This document shows, piece after piece, positions 33,494 to 43,515 of a DNA stretch of 64,000 nt. The DNA lies in contig NZ_SMYZ01000066.1 in assembly GCF_004919685.1 (NCBI RefSeq), positions 57,185-121,184 on the forward strand, in the 5' to 3' direction. This DNA is from Mesorhizobium norvegicum (GTDB lineage: Bacteria; Pseudomonadota; Alphaproteobacteria; Rhizobiales; Rhizobiaceae). Numbering within the stretch: position 1 is the stretch's first letter; each line of letters begins with the position of its first letter. Position numbers and translations under genes: made by a program. The notes beneath the pieces are model-generated. The model worked only from the letters and a program-made list of their open reading frames with translations. It was not told the DNA's origin and did not search any database.

Positions 33494-34495
33494 TCACGCT
33501 GCCAACCAGCATGCAGACATGTGCTGCGGCCCGACTTCGATGGCCGGCGGTTCCTCTTGCTTACAGCGATCGAAGGCCAGGGGGCAGCGAGGATGGAAAC
33601 GACAGCCTTTCGGCACTCGGGCGGCACTTGGAACCTCGCCCTGCAGGCCCCGCAACTCGGCGCGACCTGCATTGGCGCCAACCTGCGGTGTGGCGTTACG
33701 CAAGGCGACGGTATAGGGATGGCGCGGGTTGAATGTGATGTCGTCGGCGCTGCCGATCTCAACCAATTTTCCAAGATACAAGACGGCAATCTTGTCGGCG
33801 ATCAACCAGGCGAGCGGTAGGTCGTGGGTGATGAAAAGCAGCGCCATATTGTGCTTGTCACGTAGAGCAACCAGGACCTGAAGGATCTGTGCGCGTATCG
33901 AGACATCGAGCATCGACACAGGTTCGTCAGCAACGATGAGCCCCGGCCTAACGGCAAGTGCTCCGGCAATGACGACGCGCTGACGCTGCCCACCGGACAG
34001 CTCATGTGGGAAACGGGCGAAGAAATCTCCGGGAGGATTGAGCCCGGCCGACGCGAGAGCTTCGCTGACCCGCTCCGTGAGTTGGCTGGCGTTGCCGACC
34101 AGCCGCAGTGACCGCAACGGCTCCGCCACGACATCGAACACGGTGTGTCGCGGGTTGAGCGCCTGATAAGCGTCCTGGAAGATCATCTGCACGCGATGCC
34201 GGTAAGGACGCAAGGCCGAGGAGCCTTGAACCGACGTCATGTCGCGGCCTTCGAACAGCATTCTGCCACCCGTTGGCTGGGCAAGCTTGGTGATGACGCG
34301 GCCCACCGTCGTCTTGCCGCTTCCCGATTCCCCGACCAGGGCGACGATCTCGCCGCGCCCGATGTTGAGGTCGATCCCGTCCACCGCGCGCACGGCGCCG
34401 GCGGGTCGGCCCAGGACATGGTCGAAAAGCCCGCCCTGGATAGGAAAATGGACCTGCAGGCTCTCAAGTCGCAGGATATCGGCGGTGTCAGGCAT
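33494..34495 (-). CDS. Dipeptide/oligopeptide ABC transporter ATPase (DppF-type)
   Basis: A 333-residue ATPase. It has Walker A GESGSGKTT, Q-loop MIFQDAYQALNPRHT, signature LSGGQRQRV, Walker B LIVADEPVSMLD and the C-terminal Fe-S/Cys-rich tail typical of Opp/Dpp ATPases (GCRFHPRCPLAFDRC). The ATG at 34493-34495 overlaps the upstream DppD gene by 8 bases, so I take this start and not the longer frame. It is the last gene of the five-gene peptide importer. A stray copy of its C-terminal end lies at 31943-32095. Confidence 0.94.
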   Translation of the reverse strand: MPDTADILRLESLQVHFPIQGGLFDHVLGRPAGAVRAVDGIDLNIGRGEIVALVGESGSGKTTVGRVITKLAQPTGGRMLFEGRDMTSVQGSSALRPYRHRVQMIFQDAYQALNPRHTVFDVVAEPLRSLRLVGNASQLTERVSEALASAGLNPPGDFFARFPHELSGGQRQRVVIAGALAVRPGLIVADEPVSMLDVSIRAQILQVLVALRDKHNMALLFITHDLPLAWLIADKIAVLYLGKLVEIGSADDITFNPRHPYTVALRNATPQVGANAGRAELRGLQGEVPSAARVPKGCRFHPRCPLAFDRCKQEEPPAIEVGPQHMSACWLAA

Positions 34496-35495
34496 GGACT
34501 GCAACCTTGTCTTCTTGCGAGGACCGGTAAAGATGACAGGCGACGCGTCCCCGCCCGAACTGATCGAGGCTAGGGACTTCGGTGGCACAAACCGCCATCA
34601 CTGACGGGCAACGTGGGTGGAAGGCGCAGCCCGACGGTCGGTTCACCAGGTTGGGAGGATCACCGGGTATTGGCCGGATCATCTTTTTGCCGCTCGCCGG
34701 GTTTGGGATCGATTCGATCAGCAGGCGGGTGTAGGGATGTTTGGGCTGGGCGAAGATCTCGGCGACCGTGCCATCTTCGACGATCCGGCCCGCATACATG
34801 ATCATCACGCGATCACAACACTCGGCCACCACAGAAAGATCGTGGGTGATCAAAATGAGGGCAAGGCCAAGCCTCGACCGCAATTCACCCAGCAGCTTCA
34901 GAATTTGGGCCTGTGTTATGACGTCGAGCGCCGTGGTCGGCTCGTCGCCGATTATGATTGAGGGGCGACACGCGAGCGCCATGGCAATCATCACCCTTTG
35001 TCGCATTCCGCCCGACAATTCGTGAGGATAGGCGGAACCGCGATCCGCCGGGATGCCGACGAGTTCGAGCAGTTCCCTTGCCCGCGCGGTCGCCTCGCCA
35101 CGCGACATGCCGAGCTTCAGCATACACGGCTCGGCGATCTGCTTGATGATGCGGTGTACTGGGTTGAGCGCATTCATCGCGCCCTGAAAGACAACGGACG
35201 TTTCGCTCCAGCGATGTGGCCGCATCGACGCATCGTCATCGATCGGCAGTTGCTCTCCGCGATAGCGTACCTCGCCCTTGCTGACCCGCGCGTTGGGTGA
35301 TAGCAGACCCGCAATCGCCATTGCAGTCGTGGTCTTGCCACTGCCCGATTCTCCGACGAGGCCAACGGCCTCTCCGGCCCGGAGCGCGAAGCTTACGCTG
35401 TCGATCGCACGCGATGGAACGCCCTTGAGCCCATAGTCAACAGAGAGGCCCTTAACGTCCAGAAGCGGGGGCTTCTCCTGGGAGGAGCTTGTCAT
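34488..35495 (-). CDS. Dipeptide/oligopeptide ABC transporter ATPase (DppD-type)
   Basis: A 335-residue ATPase. It has Walker A GESGSGKTT, signature LSGGMRQRV, Walker B IIIGDEPTTALD, H-loop LILITHDLSVV and the Cys-containing tail GCAFHPRCPSVMAVC of the Opp/Dpp family. Its ATG overlaps the stop of the upstream permease gene (ATGA), indicating translational coupling. It pairs with the DppF-type ATPase to drive peptide or peptide-like uptake. Confidence 0.94.
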   Translation of the reverse strand: MTSSSQEKPPLLDVKGLSVDYGLKGVPSRAIDSVSFALRAGEAVGLVGESGSGKTTTAMAIAGLLSPNARVSKGEVRYRGEQLPIDDDASMRPHRWSETSVVFQGAMNALNPVHRIIKQIAEPCMLKLGMSRGEATARARELLELVGIPADRGSAYPHELSGGMRQRVMIAMALACRPSIIIGDEPTTALDVITQAQILKLLGELRSRLGLALILITHDLSVVAECCDRVMIMYAGRIVEDGTVAEIFAQPKHPYTRLLIESIPNPASGKKMIRPIPGDPPNLVNRPSGCAFHPRCPSVMAVCATEVPSLDQFGRGRVACHLYRSSQEDKVAVHA

Positions 35496-36424
35496 GGGAT
35501 CACCCGCCGCCGTGGGTTGAATGTGTCGTCGAGGGCATTGCCAATCAGGACGAAGCTAAGGGAAACCGTGAGGACGCACACTCCGGGGGCACCGAGATAC
35601 CACCAGGCTCCAGCACTGGCCGCACCGGCCCGTTGAGCGAGCGAAAGCAAAGTCCCCCATGAGGGCTGCAACGGATCGCCAAGCCCGAGGAACGAGAGCG
35701 ACGTCTCGACATAGATCGCGCCGGCGACGACCAGAGCCCCGTTGGCTGCGATTTGCGGCACGAGATTGGGCAGGATGTGCCGCACCATAATGCTGAAATT
35801 ACTGCTACCTGCAACGCGGGCACGATCAATGAATGTTCGCTCCTTAAGCGAAAGGGTCTGACTGCGAACGATGCGCGCGACGAACGCCCAGCTTGTCAGG
35901 CCGATAACGACAAGGATCACGAAAGGAGAAGGACGGAAGCCGAGGATTTCTCCGCCGCGCCCCATCACCTCGAGAACCACGGGTGTGATGACCAGTGCCA
36001 GCACGAAAGACGGCATGACGAAAAAGAAGTCCGTCAGGCGCATCAGCCAGACATCAACCCTGCCACCATAGTAGCCAGCGGTGATACCAACCGTAGTGCC
36101 AACGATGAGGCTGATCACGGTCGCCAGCAGCGCGATCGTGAGCGATATCCGGGCACCATGGACGACCAGATTGAGCACGTCTCGCCCGACTTCGTCCGTG
36201 CCGAGCAGATGTTCGCCTGATGGAGGTGCGAGGAAATCGCCGGTTGCATTGATCGCAGTCTGAAGCGGCCCCACCAGAATATTTGGGATCGGTGCCACAA
36301 CAAGAAAGAATACCAGACACACGAGGCCCACCTGAGCGCCGCCGTAGCTGAGAAATTGACGCAGAAAGCCTTTCATCGCGCGCGCGCCGCCTCGCTGGGA
36401 ATAACGAACTGTACTTTCACTCAT
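35492..36424 (-). CDS. Dipeptide ABC transporter permease (DppC-type)
   Basis: A 310-residue inner-membrane permease with about six membrane segments and the N-terminal HLLGTDEVGRDVLNLVVHGA motif that marks DppC/OppC. The cytoplasmic coupling loop is RARVAGSSNFSIMVRHILPN. Its start overlaps the stop of the DppB-type gene (ATGA). It is part of the five-gene importer. Confidence 0.94.
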   Translation of the reverse strand: MSESTVRYSQRGGARAMKGFLRQFLSYGGAQVGLVCLVFFLVVAPIPNILVGPLQTAINATGDFLAPPSGEHLLGTDEVGRDVLNLVVHGARISLTIALLATVISLIVGTTVGITAGYYGGRVDVWLMRLTDFFFVMPSFVLALVITPVVLEVMGRGGEILGFRPSPFVILVVIGLTSWAFVARIVRSQTLSLKERTFIDRARVAGSSNFSIMVRHILPNLVPQIAANGALVVAGAIYVETSLSFLGLGDPLQPSWGTLLSLAQRAGAASAGAWWYLGAPGVCVLTVSLSFVLIGNALDDTFNPRRRVIP

Positions 36425-37410
36425 TGTCGGACCCTCGGATCAAGAAGGCCGTAGGCAAGATCGGCTACGAGGTTTGCGACAACAATCGAGGCACCAAGCA
36501 ACAGGAATATGCCTTGAAGGACTGGATAGTCCCGTGCATTGAGCGCCTCCACCGTCAGGCCGCCGATGCCCGGCCAGGCGAATACGGCTTCGACGGTGAT
36601 GGCACCTGCCACCACATAGCCAAGATTGAGGGTAATCAAGGTAACGACCGGCAGCATTGCATTACGAAATGCATGACGCATCAGCATCTGACCGCCGGTC
36701 AGTCCCTTTGCCCGTGCAGTCACCATGTAGTCCTCGGTGACAACGTCGCTCATCGCAGCGCGAGCGACCACCACGTATTGACCGATAAGTCCAAGGGCGA
36801 CCGCGGTGACCGGGAGCGTGAGATGCCGCAGGTAATCGAGGAACGAACCAAGGAAGCCCGTGATCGCTCCGGGCGAGTATGCACCATAACCCGGAAACCA
36901 ACCCAACGACGTGCTGAAGATCACCACCAGGATCATGGCCATCCAGAAGGAAGGTGTCGAATAGAGCAGCAGAGAGCTGCCGGTGGCAAGATTGTCTAGT
37001 GTTCCTCCTCGGCGCCAGCCCGCATAGATGCCAACCATCACCCCAATAACAATTGCTGTTAACTGAGCAATCCCGACCAAGATGATAGTGGCTGGCAAGC
37101 GCTCCAAAATCAGGTCGGCGACATGCCTGCCCCTGAATTTAAAGCTGTAGCCCAGATCGCCCCGGACAGTTGCCGACAGGTAGTCGACCAACTGGTCCGG
37201 AAACAGCGGCCGATTAAGGCCCCAGTTCTGGCGCTGCGCCTCGATCTGCTCAGCGGTCACGCTGGTACGCGCACCGCCAAGCAGAAGCTTGGCAGGATCA
37301 CCTGGAATGACTCGGAACAGGATGAAGTTAAGGATCGCCACCATCAGAAGCGTCACAATCGCCCTAATGATGATGCGTCCGATATGCCGGCTCGTCCCGC
37401 CTCCGTTCAC
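36421..37410 (-). CDS. Dipeptide ABC transporter permease (DppB-type)
   Basis: A 329-residue permease with an N-terminal membrane anchor (FILFRVIPGDPAKLLLGG), about six membrane segments and the coupling loop TARAKGLTGGQMLMRHAFRN. This order is typical of DppB/OppB. It overlaps the upstream binding-protein gene by 4 bases and is translationally coupled. It forms the channel with the DppC-type permease. Confidence 0.94.
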   Translation of the reverse strand: MNGGGTSRHIGRIIIRAIVTLLMVAILNFILFRVIPGDPAKLLLGGARTSVTAEQIEAQRQNWGLNRPLFPDQLVDYLSATVRGDLGYSFKFRGRHVADLILERLPATIILVGIAQLTAIVIGVMVGIYAGWRRGGTLDNLATGSSLLLYSTPSFWMAMILVVIFSTSLGWFPGYGAYSPGAITGFLGSFLDYLRHLTLPVTAVALGLIGQYVVVARAAMSDVVTEDYMVTARAKGLTGGQMLMRHAFRNAMLPVVTLITLNLGYVVAGAITVEAVFAWPGIGGLTVEALNARDYPVLQGIFLLLGASIVVANLVADLAYGLLDPRVRQ

Positions 37411-39089
37411 GGCGTTGGGACCGGCTTCAGGCGATCAAACGGGAAATAGCCCCACATCGACACCGCGTCGTTCGTCCCCCAACCTTGGAAGCAGTCCTTT
37501 CGATGGGCTTCGAGCAGGAAGGGGTAACATAGGATGATGTAGGGCGCTTCGATGTAAATCAAGCGCGAGGCCTGATCGACTAATTCCCGACTGTTCTTGA
37601 GGTCAACGGTTACGTCGGCTTCCGACAGCAGCTTATCGAACTTGTCGTTCTTCCAGTAAGATGTGTTGCTGGTGCCGATGAGCTTACTATTGCCCAAGCT
37701 GAGCAGGTCGTGAGCCGATGGACCCAGCCAGCCTGCGCTGACGAGCAGATCCCACCCGCCGCCGCCATCCGCGGGAGCTGCAGTGCGAGCCGCGAGCGCG
37801 CCGGAATCGATCTGAGTCACGGTGACAGGTATTCCAACTTGCTCAAGCCAGCCCGCGATAAGCTGTATGGCCGCGGTCGGTATTTCAAGGACACCCGACG
37901 AGGTCCCTGTGATCAGCTGCAGCTGGAACGGGTTTCCCTCCTGATCCTCACGGAGACCGTCGCCATTGGTATCCCGATAGCCGGCGGCATCAAGCCGCCG
38001 CCCTGCCTCAGCAAGGTCGAAGCGACGCCTGATATCGCTCAGATCCGAATAGTAATCGGCCGCCACCGGCATTGCGACTCCAACCCCCGGGTCGGCGTGC
38101 CCGCGGAAGGCCCGATCGACAATGGTCTTCTGATCGATCGCGAAGCCGATCGCATCGCGAAACGCTGGATCTTGCAGCGCCTTTGTACTGCCCTTTCCCT
38201 GGCCGGATGCTGTGTTGAAGGCTAGGTAATTCCGTTGCTCGACACGCGATTCACCCACCACAATCTTGGAATCCTTCGAGAGATCGGCCCACTGGGCAGC
38301 AGTTAAGCTCATTCCGTAATCGAGATCGCCGCTCTTCAACCCCTGAGCGATAGGATCGGCAGTATTGAAGAAGCGGTAGGTCATGCCGGCAGTCGCCGGT
38401 CGCCCCGCGCGGAAGTACTTGTTAGGCGTGAGACTGGCAAACTGTCCGGGTTGAAATTCTGAAACGAACATAGGCCCGGTTCCCACCAGCGGCGGCTTGT
38501 TTTGGAAGGTGCTGCGAGCTTCGGCGTAAGATACGTCCTTCCAGATGTGCTCGGGAACCATCAATGTGTAGTTGTCGACAGGCCAACGAGTGGGGCTCTT
38601 GGTCACGATTTGCAGAGTCTCGTCATCCAGTGCCGTAATGGACTCGATGTTCTCCAAGCCACCCGTATTATTGTAGCCAACGTTCAGTTCGTCCGGCTTG
38701 CCGATGGATCCCCGCAAATAGTTATAAGTGAACGCAGCGTCCCGCGCCGTCGCAGGCTGGCCGTCAGACCACTTCATGCTAGGCCAAATCTTGAATGTCC
38801 ACGTGAGGTTGTCTTTGGCAACGGACCATGATTTGGCAAATCCCCTCCGATCGTCGTGGCGCTGGGCGTCCACGCCGACCAGGGCGTCATAGGTGAAGTA
38901 CATGGGCCAGGACGAACTCCAAGTGGCAAAGGGATTCATTGTGTCGGGTGCGGCAATTCCGGCGATACGCACGATGCCATCGGTGCAAGATGAGCCGGCA
39001 CGCGCCTCCAAATTCATGACCCAAGGTGCAGCCGATGCCAAAAGCATTGCTTTCGCTACGGCGCGGCGAGTGAGTGGCCACTTGTTCAT
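37407..39089 (-). CDS. Peptide/nickel-type (SBP family 5) solute-binding protein
   Basis: A 560-residue periplasmic binding protein of the DppA/OppA family with a Tat-like signal (LTRRAVAKAMLLASAAPWVM). Family blocks such as FTFKIWPSMKWSDGQPATARD, GTGPMFVSEFQPGQ and the C-terminal YIEAPYIILCYPFLLEAHR are clear. A GGGGAGAA site precedes the ATG at 39087-39089. It heads the importer and defines its ligand, which is probably a di- or oligopeptide or other amide. The specificity cannot be read from sequence. Confidence 0.92.
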   Translation of the reverse strand: MNKWPLTRRAVAKAMLLASAAPWVMNLEARAGSSCTDGIVRIAGIAAPDTMNPFATWSSSWPMYFTYDALVGVDAQRHDDRRGFAKSWSVAKDNLTWTFKIWPSMKWSDGQPATARDAAFTYNYLRGSIGKPDELNVGYNNTGGLENIESITALDDETLQIVTKSPTRWPVDNYTLMVPEHIWKDVSYAEARSTFQNKPPLVGTGPMFVSEFQPGQFASLTPNKYFRAGRPATAGMTYRFFNTADPIAQGLKSGDLDYGMSLTAAQWADLSKDSKIVVGESRVEQRNYLAFNTASGQGKGSTKALQDPAFRDAIGFAIDQKTIVDRAFRGHADPGVGVAMPVAADYYSDLSDIRRRFDLAEAGRRLDAAGYRDTNGDGLREDQEGNPFQLQLITGTSSGVLEIPTAAIQLIAGWLEQVGIPVTVTQIDSGALAARTAAPADGGGGWDLLVSAGWLGPSAHDLLSLGNSKLIGTSNTSYWKNDKFDKLLSEADVTVDLKNSRELVDQASRLIYIEAPYIILCYPFLLEAHRKDCFQGWGTNDAVSMWGYFPFDRLKPVPTP

Positions 39090-39721
39090 AGTTTCTCCCC
39101 TCAAATTATGTGTGTCTTGCTTTTGGAGCAGGCCGGCGACGCGACACGCGTGTCATCCCTGAATCAAAAAGCGGCGGATTCCCTGTAGCGCTTCTATTGG
39201 AGTTGCCGCTGCTTGATCCCACAAGGATATTTTTTATATTGCAACAATCTGGAATCCAGATAGTTGCCCGTCGTTCCGAGGCGAAAGTGGGTGTCGCCTG
39301 CGGGCTTCAGCGCCCGTAGGCGGCGGGAGGGGGTAGCTGGTCAATTCTGCCTTTGAGAGTTCTAGCAAGATCTAATTCGCGCTTTCCGCAAATCTTGACA
39401 GTCTGCGGTTCAAACGGGCGGTGGAGCTCGGCGGACATGCCACTAGTGAGCAGGCTTTTGAGACTGCGGAAGCGGTCCGATCTATAGGCTGGAAATCGCG
39501 CGCAACGAATGATTTGCCGCACTCCGCACCTCAAGATCCACGTGCCCTGTAAGGAGGAGTGGCAAGACCTTAGGACTCTGCTTTGGTTTTGTTGCAGAGG
39601 GCTGCATGGAGACGCAGGAGGATCGCAGCGGGTGAGGCGCTGAATGACCAACTGTTTGGCCAGCGTGCGGAGAAAACTCCGAGGATCCCCCGCATGGTTC
39701 GGATCGATTGCACAGGGGGGC
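39090..39721. other. Upstream region of the peptide importer, no gene seen
   Basis: About 630 bases between the importer start and the amidase stop. A short stretch (TTTCCGCAAATCTTGACA near 39385) recurs in similar form near 49510, each time in a reading context of VKICGK on the minus strand, possibly repeat debris. The promoter of the importer should lie near 39090-39250 but is not obvious. Confidence 0.4.
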
Positions 39722-41158
39722 TCATCGCTCAGGGGACGACTGGGGCATACTCGCTCTCGCCATCGAAATATGTCCCAGGCGGCTTTCGATGGCATACGCC
39801 GCAGCAAGAACGGTGGTGTCGGAATAACGCGCACCGACCAATTGTAGCCCGACAGGGAGCCCTTGATCATCTAGTCCTGATGGAAGGGACGCTGCTGGTT
39901 GCTGAGTCAGGTTGAAGGGATAGGTGAAGGGGGTCCAGTCCACCCACCCCTTGAAACTATCATCTGGCTCATTTCGCCCGACTGGGAACGGGGCGATCGG
40001 CATTGTCGGTGTGACCAGGAAGTCATAGTCTTCGTGAAACTTCGCCATAAGAGCGGAAAGTTCGAACCGCATCGCCTCAGCTTCCTGAAATTCGGCAAGC
40101 GTGATCGTCAGACCGCGTTCGGCAGCTTCCAAAAAGCCGGGATCTACTAGTCGTCTTTGCTTGTTGTTCATTCGCGACACAATACGGGCGGCGCCGGCGA
40201 ACCAAAATGTCTCAAATGGCTTGACGGGATCCGCGAATCCCGGATTGACTTCGACCACCTCGGCTCCAAGAGCCCGAAGCTGATCGACCGCAATATCGGT
40301 GACTCTTTGGATGTCGTGAGCCACCTTCACATACCCAAGGTCTCGACTGTAGCCGATGCGCAGACCCTTGAGGGTTTTTGCTAGATTGACCTCGAGGCCG
40401 GGATAGGTGGGTCCAGCGTAACCGTCGCGAGCATCCTTTCGCGCGATGACATTCATCATCAAGATTGCATCCGCGGCTGTGCGGGTCATCGGCCCCAAAT
40501 GAGACAGTGTGGTCATGGCGCTAGCAGGCCATTGCGGGACGATGCCGAAGGTCGGCTTGAAGCCGAAGGTTCCTGTGAAGCTCGCTGGTATCCGAATTGA
40601 TCCCCCACCGTCGCTACCCTGGTGAAGAAAGCCGAGGTTGAGGGCCGCCGCAACTGCGGCGCCGCCCGAGGAGCCGCCCGGCGTCAGCTCAGGATCCCAA
40701 GGGTTGCGAGTGATGCCATAGAGGGGGCTATCTGTCACACCTTTCCAGCCAAACTCCGGAGTGGTTGTCTTGCCGAGGATAACGCAGCCGGCCTCGCGAA
40801 GGCGCGCTGTCACGGGCGCGTCGTCTAACCAAGGACCCTCGGCGCTACTGGCCAGCGATCCACGCCTTGTCGGCCAGCCCCGCGTCAAGGTTAGATCCTT
40901 GATGGTAACCGGAATGCCATCGAGAACTCCGGCTGGCTCCCCCTTCATCCAGCGCCCCTCCGAAGCCCGCGCAACAGACCTAGCCCGCTGGTGATCGACG
41001 AGGCAAAATGCGTTCAGCGTCGGGTTGTTTGCATCGATCCGGCCAAGACAGTCATCAACGACTTCAACGGGCGAGAGCTGCCGCCTTCGGTATAGCTTCA
41101 GGCATTCGCATGCCGTCAGACCCTCAAGAGATGTTGGCACAGATGAACGACTCTTCAT
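39722..41158 (-). CDS. Amidase signature-family hydrolase
   Basis: A 478-residue amidase with the Ser-cisSer-Lys triad region: Lys in GIPVTIKDLTL, cis-Ser in TPGGSSGGAAVAAA and nucleophile Ser in GSDGGGSIRIP. It hydrolyses an amide of unknown identity. The gene lies upstream of the peptide importer and downstream of the spermidine-type importer, all on the minus strand. A decayed partial copy lies at about 47655-47855. The ATG at 41156-41158 has only a weak ribosome site. Confidence 0.9.
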   Translation of the reverse strand: MKSRSSVPTSLEGLTACECLKLYRRRQLSPVEVVDDCLGRIDANNPTLNAFCLVDHQRARSVARASEGRWMKGEPAGVLDGIPVTIKDLTLTRGWPTRRGSLASSAEGPWLDDAPVTARLREAGCVILGKTTTPEFGWKGVTDSPLYGITRNPWDPELTPGGSSGGAAVAAALNLGFLHQGSDGGGSIRIPASFTGTFGFKPTFGIVPQWPASAMTTLSHLGPMTRTAADAILMMNVIARKDARDGYAGPTYPGLEVNLAKTLKGLRIGYSRDLGYVKVAHDIQRVTDIAVDQLRALGAEVVEVNPGFADPVKPFETFWFAGAARIVSRMNNKQRRLVDPGFLEAAERGLTITLAEFQEAEAMRFELSALMAKFHEDYDFLVTPTMPIAPFPVGRNEPDDSFKGWVDWTPFTYPFNLTQQPAASLPSGLDDQGLPVGLQLVGARYSDTTVLAAAYAIESRLGHISMARASMPQSSPER

Positions 41159-41716
41159 TTACAAGGTCCGCTATATTCAGTTTCTTCGGGCACAAAGTGC
41201 GAGCTATTGTTGATTCTGTGACCTTCCCGATCTTGTTGTGCTGCATTGACGTCGCCTATTGCATCTATATTTGGCTAAGCGGCAGCCCGCATCAATTCAG
41301 TTTGTGTATCATAGTCATCTCGCAACGATATGGCTGGAAGCCGTGAGTGCCGTGGCCCGCTTCATCGTCCCCCGGATGCGAATGGCCCGCATTTTCCAGT
41401 TATGTACATCAAGTTCAGCAAATTGGTTGGCGCTAATGCGGCGCAACCGATGAAGCAAGAAATGGGAGCAGTTCAGCGATCAAGCATCTTAAAGTATCGC
41501 CATTCTTGCCGCTGTCCTAAAGAGGGATTCGGCCATTGGGGACTTCTGATTTCTATTTCTGAAGTCCGAGCAACCGAGAAGTATGTGACATCAGCTTGCA
41601 GCTCCGGACGCGTATCGTTTGATCAGCCGACCTCAGTTCATGGTGCGGCGCGAACAACGCAGAAAGCGTTGAGCCCTATCACGTCACAAGGTTGGCCGGA
41701 TCCTGTCCGCATGACC
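41159..41716. other. Intergenic region, no gene seen
   Basis: About 560 bases with lower GC than the surrounding genes. Short frames exist on the plus strand, but none resembles a known protein or has a supported start. It separates the amidase from the spermidine-type importer. Confidence 0.4.
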
Positions 41717-43495
41717 TCAAACTTGGACCTCTGGAAGCGCGCGGTGACTCGTTCGCCTAGATCGCCACCACGTGACGTATAGGGCTACCAACCAGATCAC
41801 AGGGAGAAGGGTCAATAGCGACGCCACTGCGGCGACCGTCGGGTCGATCTGGTTCCGTATATTTTCCCACATCTTCAGCGGCAGGGTGTACATTGAGAAT
41901 CCGCCGACAAATGAGGTGACGACGACCTCGTCAAAGGAGTGAATGAAGGCGAACACCGCGCCGCCAATGATGCCCGGCCGTATCAAGGGCAACGTCACCC
42001 TCATGAAGGTTTGCAGCGGCCCAGCCCGCATGCTCATTGCTGCCTGCTCTAGCGTACGGTCAAAATTTGCCAGTGTCGCCGACACTATCACGACGACATA
42101 GCCTATGGCGCCGATGCTGTGTGCCAGGACGATACCTGTCTTCGAGCCTATCAGTCCGAGATTGGCCAGCCCGAAGTAGGTCACTACGCCCACAACGATA
42201 ACTGGAATGGTAATCGGCGTCAGGATCGCCATGGTCAGAGAGCTGCGCAACTGGGGGCGGGCGCGGCTGATGCCGTAGGCCGCGAGCGTGCCGACGACGG
42301 TCGAGAGGATGGCGACTGCAACGCCGATCTGAATGCTGGTCCAGGCAGCGCCGTACCAGGACGGATCGTCGAAGAAAGAACGGTACCACCGCAGCGAAAG
42401 ACCCGAGGGTGGAAATTCCAGAACCGACCCGGCGCTGAACGACATGATGATCACGACGGCTTCGGGAAACAGCAGGTAGAACATGACCACAACGACGAAC
42501 ACCGGTCCAACGATCTTCGACCATTGGCTGTCGCCTCGGGCCTGATAGAGCTGGACCGTCCATCGCTTCGCACGTGAGGAAACGGGAAGTTCGCGGAGAT
42601 AGCTTTTCATTGTGCCGAATGAGGGCAGCCGGCTTGGCCGAGACTTCCGCACTGCTTGTACCGCGCGCCCCTGGTTACCCGAAAGATCGAGCCCAAGCAT
42701 GGAGAGCACGACCACGGCGATCGCCAGGAGAATGAAAGACGAGGCTGCAATGGGTGCCATATCAAAGCCGGTCGAGACCTGCGACGCGATGAAGGTTGAC
42801 AGCATGGCATCTCGCAAGCCGCCGACGGCGGCCGGCGTGATGTAGAAGCCGAGGCAGATCACGAAGACCAACAGGGAGCCACTGCGCACGCCCGGCAAGC
42901 TGAGCGGAAAGAACACGCGCCAGAACGCAGTGAACGGGCCCGCGCCCATGCTGCGCGCTGCGGCCATCAGGGACCTGTCAATACCCATCATGACGCTGAC
43001 CAGAGGCAGGATCATCATAGGCAGCATAATGTGCACCATGGCGATATAGACGGCCATACGGTTGTAGATGAGCGGCAGCGGGCTCGAGATTAGACCGAGT
43101 TCGAGCAAAAGATTGTTGATCAGGCCACCATCGCCAAGAATTATGATCCAGGCATACGTACGCGCCAATCCGCTGGTGAGATATGGGATAACGACCAGCA
43201 CGATGAGCGCCATGCGCAAACGCTTGGAGGCAGTCACGATCAGATAGGCCGCGGGATAGCCGATGATGAGGCAAATCGCCGTGGCCACCAAGCTGATCTC
43301 GATCGTCTGGTACAGCACGCGGACATTCGCCGACCGGCCGAAAAATGCACGATAGTTGACCATCGAAAAGTCCGGCGCATTGAGGCTAGTCAGGAAGAGC
43401 TGAACGATCGGTATACCGAAAACGACGAGCAGGATGGCGAGTGCCGGCACGGTGAGTGCAATGGGCATTCGGCCAAATTTCTGAAGCATTTGCAT
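41717..43495 (-). CDS. Fused two-domain ABC permease (PotB-PotC type)
   Basis: A 592-residue membrane protein containing two complete MetI-type permease domains. The N-terminal half has coupling loop AARSMGAGPFTAFWRVFFPL and the C-terminal half AAMSMRAGPLQTFMRVTLPL. They are joined by a soluble linker of about 60 residues near residues 280-340. In most spermidine/putrescine-type importers these are separate PotB and PotC proteins, so one polypeptide here supplies the whole channel. The ATG at 43493-43495 follows GGGAG. A GTG at 43519 overlapping the ATPase stop is an alternative. Confidence 0.9.
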   Translation of the reverse strand: MQMLQKFGRMPIALTVPALAILLVVFGIPIVQLFLTSLNAPDFSMVNYRAFFGRSANVRVLYQTIEISLVATAICLIIGYPAAYLIVTASKRLRMALIVLVVIPYLTSGLARTYAWIIILGDGGLINNLLLELGLISSPLPLIYNRMAVYIAMVHIMLPMMILPLVSVMMGIDRSLMAAARSMGAGPFTAFWRVFFPLSLPGVRSGSLLVFVICLGFYITPAAVGGLRDAMLSTFIASQVSTGFDMAPIAASSFILLAIAVVVLSMLGLDLSGNQGRAVQAVRKSRPSRLPSFGTMKSYLRELPVSSRAKRWTVQLYQARGDSQWSKIVGPVFVVVVMFYLLFPEAVVIIMSFSAGSVLEFPPSGLSLRWYRSFFDDPSWYGAAWTSIQIGVAVAILSTVVGTLAAYGISRARPQLRSSLTMAILTPITIPVIVVGVVTYFGLANLGLIGSKTGIVLAHSIGAIGYVVVIVSATLANFDRTLEQAAMSMRAGPLQTFMRVTLPLIRPGIIGGAVFAFIHSFDEVVVTSFVGGFSMYTLPLKMWENIRNQIDPTVAAVASLLTLLPVIWLVALYVTWWRSRRTSHRALPEVQV

Positions 43496-43515
43496 TCGTC
43501 CATCTCCCGGGGGAT

